The notes under the pieces were generated by a model. The model was given only the letters and a program-made list of their open reading frames with translations. It was not told the origin of the DNA and made no database searches. 64,000 bases of DNA from Methylopila henanensis. Its GTDB lineage: Bacteria; Pseudomonadota; Alphaproteobacteria; Rhizobiales; Methylopilaceae. This document shows positions 48,522 through 57,668 of the stretch, piece after piece (positions within the stretch are counted from its first letter, which is position 1; every line of letters begins with the position of its first letter). The stretch lies in NCBI RefSeq assembly GCF_042681025.1, contig NZ_JBHUER010000005.1, forward strand, positions 90,672 to 154,671. The letters are read 5' to 3'. Position numbers and translations under genes: made by a program.

Positions 48522-49820
48522 TCAGCCTGGCATGTCAACGAGCACGATACGCAGATCGTTGACGTTGGTGCAGGTCGGCCCGGTGTGCAGCCCATCGCCC
48601 GTCGCTTCGAAGAACCCCGTGCTGTCGTTCTCTGCGAGGAAGTAGGCGGGATCGAGGCCTTTCGCGCGGGCGCGCTCCAGCGTTCCGGCGTCGACGACGG
48701 CGCCGGCCGGGTCCTCCGGCGAGCCGCCGCCGCCGTCCGCGCCGTCGGTGTCGCCGGCGAGCGCGGCCCAGTCCGGAACGTTCCGGAGATGCTCCACGAG
48801 CGCCAGCGCGTACTCCTGGTTCGGGCCACCGCGGCCGTTCTGGCCGCGGATGGTGACGGTGAGCTCGCCGCCCGAAACGAGCGCCACCGGCTTCGTCAGT
48901 CCGGTCAGCCCACGCACGATGGCGGCGTGCTCGGCCGCGACCTCGCGCGCCTCGCCTTCGAGGTCGGCGCCCACGACGCGCACCTCGACGCCGGCGTCCT
49001 CGAGCGTCCTGACCACGGCCGCCAGCGCGTCCGCGGGACGGGACACCACCGTAAAGGCCGCGTCCTCGAACGCCGCGTCATCGGGCTTCGGGCTCTCGTT
49101 GGCGGGGTCCGCCAGCGCCTTGGCGACGTCCGGATGGGGCGTCACCTTGAAGCGCTCCAGCGCGGCGACGGCGTCCTCGAGCGTCGAGGGATCCGGCACG
49201 GTCGGACCGGAGGCGATCACCGAGGGATCGTCGCGCGGCACGTCCGAGATCGCGAGCGTCACCACCTTGGCGGGGTGCGCGGCGCGAGCGAGCCGGCCGC
49301 CCTTGATCTTCGACAGGTGCTTGCGGACCGTGTTGATGGCGTCGATCGGCGCGCCCGAGCGCAGCAGCGCCTTGGTGGTGGCCTGCTTGACCGCGAGATC
49401 GAGCCCGTCGGCCGGAGCGACCCAGTTGGCCGAGCCGCCGCCGGTGATCAGCGCCAGCACCAGATCGTCGGGTCCCGCGGACTCAGCCAGCGCGATGGTG
49501 TCGGCGGCGCCCTGGAGGCCTGCGGCGTCGGGCACCGGATGGCCGGCCTCGACCACCTTGATCCATTCGGTCGGCCGGGCGTGGCCGTGGCGCGTGACCG
49601 CGAGGCCGAGCAGCCTGTCCGGCCCGAGCCCGTAGGTTTCGCGATAGAACTTCTCGGCGATCTCGGCGCAGGCGCCGCCGCCCTTGCCGGCGGCCAGCAC
49701 GATGACGCGCCCCTTCGGAGGCGCCGGCAGATGCGCCGGAAGGCAGACCGCCGGATGCGCCGCGGCCACGCCCGCGTCGAAGGTGCGGCGGAGAAGCGAA
49801 CGGCGCTCGTCAGGGGTCAT
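48522..49820 (-). CDS. Glycerate 2-kinase, MOFRL family (GckA/TtuD)
   Basis: A 432-residue protein of the glycerate kinase type-2 (MOFRL) family, often mislabelled hydroxypyruvate reductase. It has VIVLAAGKGGGACAEIAEKF, GHPVPDAAGLQGA, LALITGGGSANWVAPADG, LSKIKGGRLARAAHPAKV, TLAISDVPRDDPSVIASGPT and the C-terminal MOFRL part with VALVSGGELTVTIRGQNGRG and LAGDTDGADGGGGSPEDPAG. It phosphorylates glycerate to 2-phosphoglycerate, serving both the serine cycle of methylotrophs and tartrate degradation (as TtuD). It lies 48 nt upstream of DUF1036 and pyk, so glycerate to pyruvate is encoded almost as one unit. Confidence 0.92.
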   Translation of the reverse strand: MTPDERRSLLRRTFDAGVAAAHPAVCLPAHLPAPPKGRVIVLAAGKGGGACAEIAEKFYRETYGLGPDRLLGLAVTRHGHARPTEWIKVVEAGHPVPDAAGLQGAADTIALAESAGPDDLVLALITGGGSANWVAPADGLDLAVKQATTKALLRSGAPIDAINTVRKHLSKIKGGRLARAAHPAKVVTLAISDVPRDDPSVIASGPTVPDPSTLEDAVAALERFKVTPHPDVAKALADPANESPKPDDAAFEDAAFTVVSRPADALAAVVRTLEDAGVEVRVVGADLEGEAREVAAEHAAIVRGLTGLTKPVALVSGGELTVTIRGQNGRGGPNQEYALALVEHLRNVPDWAALAGDTDGADGGGGSPEDPAGAVVDAGTLERARAKGLDPAYFLAENDSTGFFEATGDGLHTGPTCTNVNDLRIVLVDMPG

Positions 49821-49947
49821 GGGCGTGGGGTCCGTGGCCAGGCGTTCAGGCGGATGCGTTCAGGCGCGTCGCGTGGGCGACGCCGACGGTGTCGGGGCGA
49901 CCTTCCTATGGCATCGGCGGGCAAGCGTCACTAGAGTCCTCTGGATC

Positions 49948-50754
49948 ATGGCCTGCGACCCATTTCCGCCCGCGACCAAAGGCGAATACGCCCCCGTCGA
50001 GATCTTCGAGGGCCGGCCCGGCGCGCGTCTTCTCCTGCTCTGCGACCACGCTTCGAACCGCGTGCCGCCGGAACTGGGCGATCTCGGCCTGCCGGCGTCC
50101 GAGTTCGAGCGGCACATCGCCTATGACATCGGCATGCGCGGGGTGACGCTGGCGCTGGCGGAGATGCTCGAGGTTCCGGCCGTGCTCTCCACCACCTCAC
50201 GCTTGGTCGTCGACCCGAACCGCGGCGAGGACGATCCGACGCTCGTGATGCGGCTCTCCGACGGCGCCGTGGTGCCCGGCAACGCCCGCGCCGACGCGGT
50301 CGAGATCCGCCGGCGCGTGGAGCGCTACCACCGCCCCTATCACGACGCGATCACGCGCCGGCTCGACGCGCTGGTCGACGCCGGGCAGACCCCGGTCCTG
50401 ATCGCGATGCACAGCTTCACCCCGGCCTGGAAGGGCTATCCGCGGCCGTGGCACGTGGGCCTGCTGTGGGACAGAGACGACCGGCTGGCGAAACCGCTGC
50501 TCGCGGCGCTCGAGGCCGAGGGCGATCTCGTCGTCGGCGACAACGAGCCCTATGACGGGGCGCTCGCGGGCGACACCATGAACAGCCACGGCACGCGCCG
50601 CGGCTTCCCGCACGTGCTGGTCGAACTCCGGCAGGACCTCGTCGCGACGCCGGACCAGCAGCAGGCGTGGGCGGCGCGGTTCGCCCGCATTCTGCCGCCG
50701 ATCCTCGCGCGGCCGGAGCTCGACGACATCATCCACTACGGAACACGCACCTAG
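49948..50754 (+). CDS. N-formylglutamate amidohydrolase-like protein, stop codon formed by an inserted element
   Basis: A 268-residue zinc amidohydrolase of the N-formylglutamate amidohydrolase (HutG/FGase) family: LLLLCDHASNRVPPELGDLG, ERHIAYDIGMRGVTLALAEM, RLVVDPNRGEDDPTLV, LIAMHSFTPAWKGYPRPWHV and GDTMNSHGTRRGFPHVLVEL. Whether it works in histidine degradation is unsure; no hut genes are near. The TAG stop uses TA of the target and G, the first base, of the inserted miniature element. Without the insertion the frame would run on for seven codons (YTHRRTP) and end in a TGA overlapping the ATG of the DUF1244 gene. The ribosome site before the chosen ATG is weak. Confidence 0.88.
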   Translation: MACDPFPPATKGEYAPVEIFEGRPGARLLLLCDHASNRVPPELGDLGLPASEFERHIAYDIGMRGVTLALAEMLEVPAVLSTTSRLVVDPNRGEDDPTLVMRLSDGAVVPGNARADAVEIRRRVERYHRPYHDAITRRLDALVDAGQTPVLIAMHSFTPAWKGYPRPWHVGLLWDRDDRLAKPLLAALEAEGDLVVGDNEPYDGALAGDTMNSHGTRRGFPHVLVELRQDLVATPDQQQAWAARFARILPPILARPELDDIIHYGTRT

Positions 50755-51016
50755 AGGCTGTCAGGGACCATGGATAGGGTCTGGACGTAGCGATTCTGGC
50801 CGAGCGCCAGGAGCCCGAGGACGCAAGCCTTGTGGCTTGCTACGATGGGCGACGCCGCGATCGCGCCAGAAGCGCGGCGCCCCCTCGGGGTGAGGTGAAA
50901 ACGCGAAGCCGCCGCGTCGCATCGCTTGCCGATACGGACGTATCGGCTGCGCAACGCTCCTTGCCGCTTCACGTTTTGACCTCATCCAGACCCTATTCGT
51001 GGTCCCTGACAGCCTC
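50754..51016. mobile_element. 263-bp TA-flanked miniature inverted-repeat element (IS630/Tc1-like MITE)
   Basis: The ends are 32-bp inverted repeats with 30 matches. The first 17 bases at the left, GAGGCTGTCAGGGACCA, are repeated exactly as the reverse complement at the right end; two mismatches follow, then 12 more matches. The element is bordered by TA on both sides (50752-50753 and 51017-51018), the duplication typical of the IS630/Tc1/mariner superfamily. There is no transposase; a minus-strand 74-codon frame inside (50761-50985) is not a credible protein. Removing the element and one TA rejoins the amidohydrolase frame to an ATGA overlap with the next gene, which strongly supports the boundaries. 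Confidence 0.88.
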
Positions 51017-51036
51017 TACACTCACCGGAGGACGCC

Positions 51037-51387
51037 ATGAGCGACGCCGCCCCGACCGACCCGAGCCGCCTGCCGCCGCTCGATCTCGCAGGGCTGGACC
51101 CGGCGACGACCACCGAACTGGAGGCCGCCGCGTTTCGCCGGCTGGTGAAGCACCTGCGCGACCGGCCGGACGTCCAGAACATCGACCTGATGAATCTCGC
51201 GAACTTCTGCCGCAACTGCCTCTCGAACTGGCTGAAGGACGCCGCCGACGCCCGCGGCCTGCCGTTGACCAAGGACCAGTCGCGGGAGGCGGTCTACGGC
51301 ATGCCCTATGAGGACTGGAAGGCGAAGCACCAGAGCGAGGCGACGCCGGATCAGCAGGCCGCCTTCGCCGCGCGGGCGAAGCACTGA
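51037..51387 (+). CDS. DUF1244 protein
   Basis: A 116-residue protein of the DUF1244 family, widely conserved in alpha- and gammaproteobacteria, helical and of unknown function. Family signature: AFRRLVKHLRDRPDVQNIDL, MNLANFCRNCLSNWLKDAA, with two cysteines (C-R-N-C), and REAVYGMPYEDWKAKHQ. The N-terminal 25 residues are a variable Pro/Ala-rich leader. The ATG has GGAGG about 6 nt upstream. Before the miniature-element insertion it was probably translationally coupled to the amidohydrolase gene; now 20 nt separate it from the element, and the ribosome site is intact. Confidence 0.9.
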   Translation: MSDAAPTDPSRLPPLDLAGLDPATTTELEAAAFRRLVKHLRDRPDVQNIDLMNLANFCRNCLSNWLKDAADARGLPLTKDQSREAVYGMPYEDWKAKHQSEATPDQQAAFAARAKH

Positions 51388-51459
51388 CGGCGCCCGTCGC
51401 GGCTTGACGGCCGCTCCCGCTTCTGCGAACCGGACGCTCCAAATTTCGAGGAGAGGCAT

Positions 51460-51717
51460 GTGAGCACGGTCAATCCGGACGATATCGCCAAGGATCAGCT
51501 GACCGCTTTCGTCGAGCGCATCGAGCGGCTCGAGGAGGAGAAGAAGGGCATCTCCGACGACATCAAGGAGGTCTACGCCGAAGCCAAGGGCAACGGCTTC
51601 GACGTCAAGGTGCTGCGCAAGGTGATCAGCTTGCGCAAGCAGGACGCCGACGAGCGCGCCGAGCAGGAGGCGATCCTCGACCTGTACCTGCAGGCGCTGG
51701 GCATGCCGACGGCCTGA
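51460..51717 (+). CDS. gapR: GapR-family nucleoid-associated protein (DUF2312)
   Basis: An 85-residue protein matching GapR of Caulobacter: DQLTAFVERIERLEEEKKGI, SDDIKEVYAEAKGNGFDVKV, LRKVISLRKQDADERAEQEA, then ILDLYLQALG. GapR binds overtwisted, AT-rich DNA as a clamp-like oligomer and supports replication and transcription. The start is a GTG at 51460 with GAGGAG ten nt upstream; the ATG two nt earlier runs straight into TGA. It lies 72 nt after DUF1244 and is followed by a strong terminator. Confidence 0.95.
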   Translation: MSTVNPDDIAKDQLTAFVERIERLEEEKKGISDDIKEVYAEAKGNGFDVKVLRKVISLRKQDADERAEQEAILDLYLQALGMPTA

Positions 51718-51738
51718 CGCTCAAAGCGCGCGACAAAC

Positions 51739-51772
51739 AAAAAAGCCCCGGACCATGGTCCGGGGCTTTTTT
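51739..51772. terminator. Bidirectional rho-independent terminator
   Basis: AAAAAA, then the perfect 22-bp palindrome with arms GCCCCGGACCA and TGGTCCGGGGC (51745-51766), then TTTTTT. It lies 21 nt after the gapR stop and 18 nt past the end of the convergent DUF882 gene, and can serve both. Confidence 0.95.
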
Positions 51773-51790
51773 GTGGATAGCGGGGATCGC

Positions 51791-53700
51791 TCAGCCGCGC
51801 TGGGCGGAGGCCGCGGCGGCGGTGCTGGTCGGGGCCGGCGCGAAGGACAGCGTCCGCAGGAAGGTCACCGAAGAGCCTGCGAAGCGCTCGATCTGCGCGC
51901 CATGGTTCGGATCGCGTCCGAAGCCGCCCGCCAGCACGGCGCTGGGCGAGGCTAGCAGCTCGACGTGGCCGGAAGCGTCCGGATGCTTCAGGGTCGCGTC
52001 GTCGGCGGCGCGCACGGCGCGGGCCGGCACGGTCATAGCGCGCAGCGCCGGGCCGTCGAAGCGGGCGGTGACCATCGGCGCCGCCGGCAGCGAGGCCTTC
52101 TTCTGCGCCGTTGCGGCGGCGTAGATCGCGGACGGGGTCGCGTCCGGCGAGATCACCCGCACGCCGTCCATGGCGACGCTCGGGGCGATCCGGTGCTGGG
52201 CCTGCGGGGCCGACGGCCGGCTGCGGTTCTCGACCGGGATCTGGTTGGTCTGGGGCGCGGCGTAGGCCAGCGTCATCTCGGGCTGGGCCGGCTGCTTGCG
52301 CGCCAGGAACGCGTCCGGCAGGCGCGGGAAGGTGGCGGCTTCGGCCTGATAGGCGGTCGCGGCGGCGGGGTTGATCTCGCGGGGCCGGGGCGCGCCCGCC
52401 GGAGCGGAGCGGTCGGCGGCGACCGGGGTCGGGATCGCGGCGAGCACGGCGACGGCGCTGTCCGCCTGGGCCGGCCGCGGACGCGGCGCAGGGATCGTGG
52501 CCGCGAGCGCCATGGCGGGCTCGGCGGCGTCAGGNNNNCGTCAGGCTGCGAGCCGCGGAGGCCGACCGGCTGCGCGCCCGAGCGCCAGACCATGTCGGGC
52601 TGCGGCGGGGTCGGCGCGGCGGCCGGCTGCGCGCTCGCCACCGTCATGGCCCGGGCGGGCGCGGCGGGCGGCGTCGGGATCGACGCGACCACGACCGGGG
52701 CCTCCGGCGCGACGACGCGCGGCATGTCGTTCGGACGCGGCGTCGGCATCGGCACGCGGGCCGCGGCGACGACGGTCGGCGTGGCGGGCGCCGCCGGAGC
52801 GGCGGTTTCGCCGGGCTCCGAGGTCGCGGGCGCCGCCTGGCGGCTGCGGCTCGCGGCGGCCCTGGAGGAGGCGGAGGCGACCATGGCCGGGGCGGCCTCG
52901 GTCTCGTCCTCCTCGTCCGAACCGAACAGGCGGGCGAAGAAGCTCTTGCCGCTTGAGCCGGAGGACGACGAGCCGGCATAGGCGTCGTCGAGCGAGACGC
53001 CGCCGCGGGACTTCAGCTCGGCGAGAGCGACCTGATAGCCGGGCATATGGCCGCCTTCGGCGGGCTGATGCACGGTCTTGCCGCCGGGGAACAGGCGCGC
53101 GAGCTGGGTACGCGACATGCGCGGCCAGGCGCGGATCGAACCGGCGTCGAGATGCACGAAGGGGCGGCCGGAGGTCGGGTAGAAGCCGACGCCGCCGCGC
53201 TGCAACCGCATGCCGGCCTCGCGCACGGCCGAAACGGGCACGCCGGTGATGTAGAAGTCCATCGCCCGGCCCAGCATGTGCTGGCTGAACTTGGCGACGC
53301 CGCGCGAACGGGCGCGCAGCATGGCGTTGGTTTCGGGGCTTCGGTAGGACGAGACGATGTTGATCATCTGCCCGCGGCCGACTTCGCGATGGACCTCCCA
53401 CACGATGTCGAACAGCTTCGGCTCCATGCGGGTGGACTTGTCGTTGCGCCAGTCCCGCAGGAAGTAGCTGAGCTTCTTCAGGCCCTCGGCGTCGTAGCGG
53501 CCGTTGCGCTTGAAGGTGACGGTGAGCGTGTCCCCACGATGCGTGTGATACAGCGTCAGCGTCCGCGTATCACCGTTCGCCTGGGCGTTCTGCGTGCTCT
53601 CGGAGCCCGCGACCAGCGCAAAGACCCCCAGAAGAGCGACGCCCGTCCCGCGCGCGATGCGCTTGAGGGAGGTGCGTCGTGACGTGTGCGCTTCGAGCAA
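51791..53700 (-). CDS. DUF882 (YcbK-like) murein-modifying protein, frame broken only by an assembly gap
   Basis: A protein of about 632 residues once the gap at 52535-52538 is closed. The N-terminus has a twin-arginine-like RRTSLKR and hydrophobic segment (residues 8-40). The DUF882/peptidase M15-like domain spans about 45-210, with SSYRSPETNAMLR, KFSQHMLGRAMDFYI and RPFVHLDAGSIRAWPRM giving the His/Asp/His metal site. The remaining 400 residues are a Pro/Ala-rich, low-complexity tail. Start is TTG at 53700. Replacing CGTCAGG-NNNN-CGTCAGG by a single CGTCAGG joins the two frames as QPDAAEPAMALAAT and makes the length a multiple of three, so the gene is probably intact. Confidence 0.85.
52528..52545. 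other. Assembly gap with duplicated 7-nt flank
   Basis: Four N bases (52535-52538) are flanked on both sides by CGTCAGG (52528-52534 and 52539-52545). Collapsing the 18 positions to one CGTCAGG restores the reading frame of the DUF882 gene, so the two contig ends overlap by 7 nt and no sequence is really missing. The region is a repetitive Pro/Ala-coding tail, where short-read assembly often stops. Confidence 0.85.
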
Positions 53701-53933
53701 TGATCCGACCTGACCTTGAGATCACCGACGGACGCCATCGCGGGGGCGATGGCGCCGTGATTGATGACCGAAGTCTCTACGCGACTGGTTAATGCGTTAT
53801 GACCAGCGCCGTAGAAAGTAGACCCCCGACTGTGCCCCTGTGACCTCGTAGCCGCAGAATCACGGAAAAGCTAGTCGGGAATGCTCTGCGTCGGATCGAA
53901 AATGCTTCGTCGCCCTTGATATGCCCAGCTTGT

Positions 53934-55895
53934 TCAGGGCCTGCCGCGCGAATCGCCGAACACCCGCGACAGCCAGGAGCCGAAGCCCTGCGGCTGCGGC
54001 GCGCGCTGCTCGACCACCTGCGCCTGCTCCGGGGCCGGACGGCTCGCCGGCTTGGCGGCGGGGCGGGGCGCCCGCGCGATCGTCTGCGCCGGCGGCAGGG
54101 CCGGGATCTGCTCGCCCGCGAGCGCCGCGCGGATGCGGTCGTCCTGTTCGTAGAGGTCGCGCCGCGTCTCGAGCGCGCCGTCCGGACCCGCGACGGCGGT
54201 GAAATAGGCCAGATGGACCGGGATGGTCTGGGAGAGCGGAAGGCCGCGCTCCTTGCCGCCGATCATCTTCTGCAGCCTCGCCCCGTCGAGCCCCTGCGCG
54301 CCCGTCAGGGCGTCGGCGAATTCGAGCGGCCGGTCCACGCGCACGCAGCCGTGGCTCAGAGCGCGGTGGTCGTTGCCGAACAGCTTCCGGCTCGGCGTGT
54401 CGTGCAGATAGACTGAGTGGTTGTTGGGGAACATGAACTTGATGTGGCCGAGCGCGTTGCGCTCGCCCGGCTCCTGGCGGATGCGCATCTTGCCGGCGCG
54501 CACGGCCTGCCAGTCGACGGCGCCGGTCGGCACCACGCGTCCGCGCGAGTCGACGACCTCGTAGCCGCGCAGCGAGCCGCCGGCCATTTCGTTCATGGCG
54601 ATCGAGACCGGCACGTTCCAGTACGGGTTCACCACCACGAGGTTGATCGCGCTCGACAGCATCGGCGTCTGGTTGGACGGCTTGCCGATGATCACGCGGG
54701 TCTCGTAGGTCTCGCGGCCGTCCTCGACGATGTGCAGGTGGAAATCGGCGAGGTCGACGAAGACGTGCTTCGCGCCGAGATCGCGCGGCATCCAGCGCCA
54801 GCGCTCCATGTTGACGAGGATCAGCGCCGTGCGGTCGACCCGCGCTTCCGCATTGAGTGCGCGCACGGTCTGCGCGCCGACGATGCCGTCGGTGCCGAGC
54901 TTGTTGTTCTTCTGGAACGCCTGCACGGCGGCGACCAGCGCGTCGTCATAGACGAGGTCGCCCGCCTTCTCCGGCAGGTCGAACCGCGCGCGCAGGCTCG
55001 GCACGCGGTCGTCCTCGGCGCCGGGGCGCAGCGTCTTGCCCATGGCGACGAGCGGGTGGCGGCGCTGCTCGTCGAGGCGCGCGCGCTCCCCGGCCAGCAG
55101 CTTGCGCAGGCCCTGGAACTCGGGGTGAGGCGGGTTGAAGCCGTCGAGCGTCGCGGCGACGTCCTGCGACGCCGTGATCGACAGCAGCGCGGCGCCGGCG
55201 TCGAACGGCGAGGTGCCCACCTCGATGGAGCGGCTGATGACGGCCGGATTCACGCGGCCGCCCCAGGCCTGGCGGGCGTAGGACAGCGCTGCCGCCGTCA
55301 GCGCGACCTCGGCGCGGGCGAGCACGGCGGGTTCGTTCGAGGACGGCTGCGTCGGCAGGTTGAAGCGCTTCGCGTCCAGGCCGTCGGCGTCCGCCTGCGC
55401 GATGCGCGCGATCGCGGCCTCCGCGGCCGGCGTGAAGCGGCCGTCCGCGATCCAGGCGGGCGAGCCGTTGCGGGCGGCGTAGAAGGCGACCAGCGCCTGC
55501 CGGTCGGCGCGCGGGAGCTTGAGGCTGACGCCGGCGCCGTCGGTCGCGAGCAGGGCGCTGACGGCGGCCTGCAGCGGGTCGGTCGCGTGCACGCTGTCGA
55601 CCGGAGCCGGCGTCGCGGGAGCCGCCGCGGCGTCTTCGGCCTCGGACGCGTCGTCGCTTTCGGCCGGGGCCGCGGCGTCGACGGAGCCGGTGGGGAGTTC
55701 CGTCGAGGCAGGCGTCGCCGAGTCCGTGGCGGCCTGCTGCGTCTCGGGCGTCGCGGCCACGGGGGCGGATTGCGCCAGGGCCGCGGACGTCATGAGAGCC
55801 GTCAGGCTCGCGCCGAGCGCGGCCGCGCGCCAGATGCGCGCCGGCGCTGCGGACTTGGCGGCGCGACGCGGGGCGGAGGACACGCAGATGGTCAT
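53934..55895 (-). CDS. Murein L,D-transpeptidase, YcbB/LdtD type
   Basis: A 653-residue periplasmic L,D-transpeptidase that makes 3-3 peptidoglycan cross-links or attaches proteins. After a signal/anchor segment (about residues 24-42) and an Ala/Pro/Thr-rich linker come the LDT scaffold domain (about 115-300), a peptidoglycan-binding part (LGTDGIVGAQTVRALNAE, about 330-350) and the YkuD catalytic domain (about 375-545), with VVNPYWNVPVSIAMNEM and the HRALSHGCVRVDRPLEF motif holding Cys517. The last 100 residues are Pro/Ala/Arg-rich. It lies upstream of the DUF882 protein on the same strand, 233 nt apart, both acting on the cell wall. Confidence 0.9.
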   Translation of the reverse strand: MTICVSSAPRRAAKSAAPARIWRAAALGASLTALMTSAALAQSAPVAATPETQQAATDSATPASTELPTGSVDAAAPAESDDASEAEDAAAAPATPAPVDSVHATDPLQAAVSALLATDGAGVSLKLPRADRQALVAFYAARNGSPAWIADGRFTPAAEAAIARIAQADADGLDAKRFNLPTQPSSNEPAVLARAEVALTAAALSYARQAWGGRVNPAVISRSIEVGTSPFDAGAALLSITASQDVAATLDGFNPPHPEFQGLRKLLAGERARLDEQRRHPLVAMGKTLRPGAEDDRVPSLRARFDLPEKAGDLVYDDALVAAVQAFQKNNKLGTDGIVGAQTVRALNAEARVDRTALILVNMERWRWMPRDLGAKHVFVDLADFHLHIVEDGRETYETRVIIGKPSNQTPMLSSAINLVVVNPYWNVPVSIAMNEMAGGSLRGYEVVDSRGRVVPTGAVDWQAVRAGKMRIRQEPGERNALGHIKFMFPNNHSVYLHDTPSRKLFGNDHRALSHGCVRVDRPLEFADALTGAQGLDGARLQKMIGGKERGLPLSQTIPVHLAYFTAVAGPDGALETRRDLYEQDDRIRAALAGEQIPALPPAQTIARAPRPAAKPASRPAPEQAQVVEQRAPQPQGFGSWLSRVFGDSRGRP

Positions 55896-55973
55896 ATGAT
55901 CAGTCCTTGGCGGCGTGCACCGAGAATGAGACCCGGCGCTTTATGGTTCAATGTCCGGCGGTGCGTTTCCGCC

Positions 55974-57464
<1,491 letters not shown>

Positions 57465-57668
57465 TCGGGCCTTTCAGACATACGCTACGCGGCTTCACAG
57501 ATTCCGACGCAGCATCGCGGGCCACGGTAAATGCGCGCTTAAACCGCGATCCGCGGGGCGCGTCCGCGCACGCCCTGTTGATCGCGGGCGACGCGCTTGC
57601 GATATCTGGCTCGAGACGCCCCACCCCGCCGGCGACGAGCTTCGCGTCGGCCGACGAACGAGCCGCCC

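Noticed and set aside
50761..50985. 74-codon minus-strand frame inside the miniature element
   Set aside because: It runs across the inverted-repeat ends, has no transposase motif and reads as translated repeat sequence.
52273..52535. Treating the DUF882 gene as a frameshifted pseudogene
   Set aside because: The frame change coincides with the N gap, and collapsing the duplicated flank restores an intact gene.
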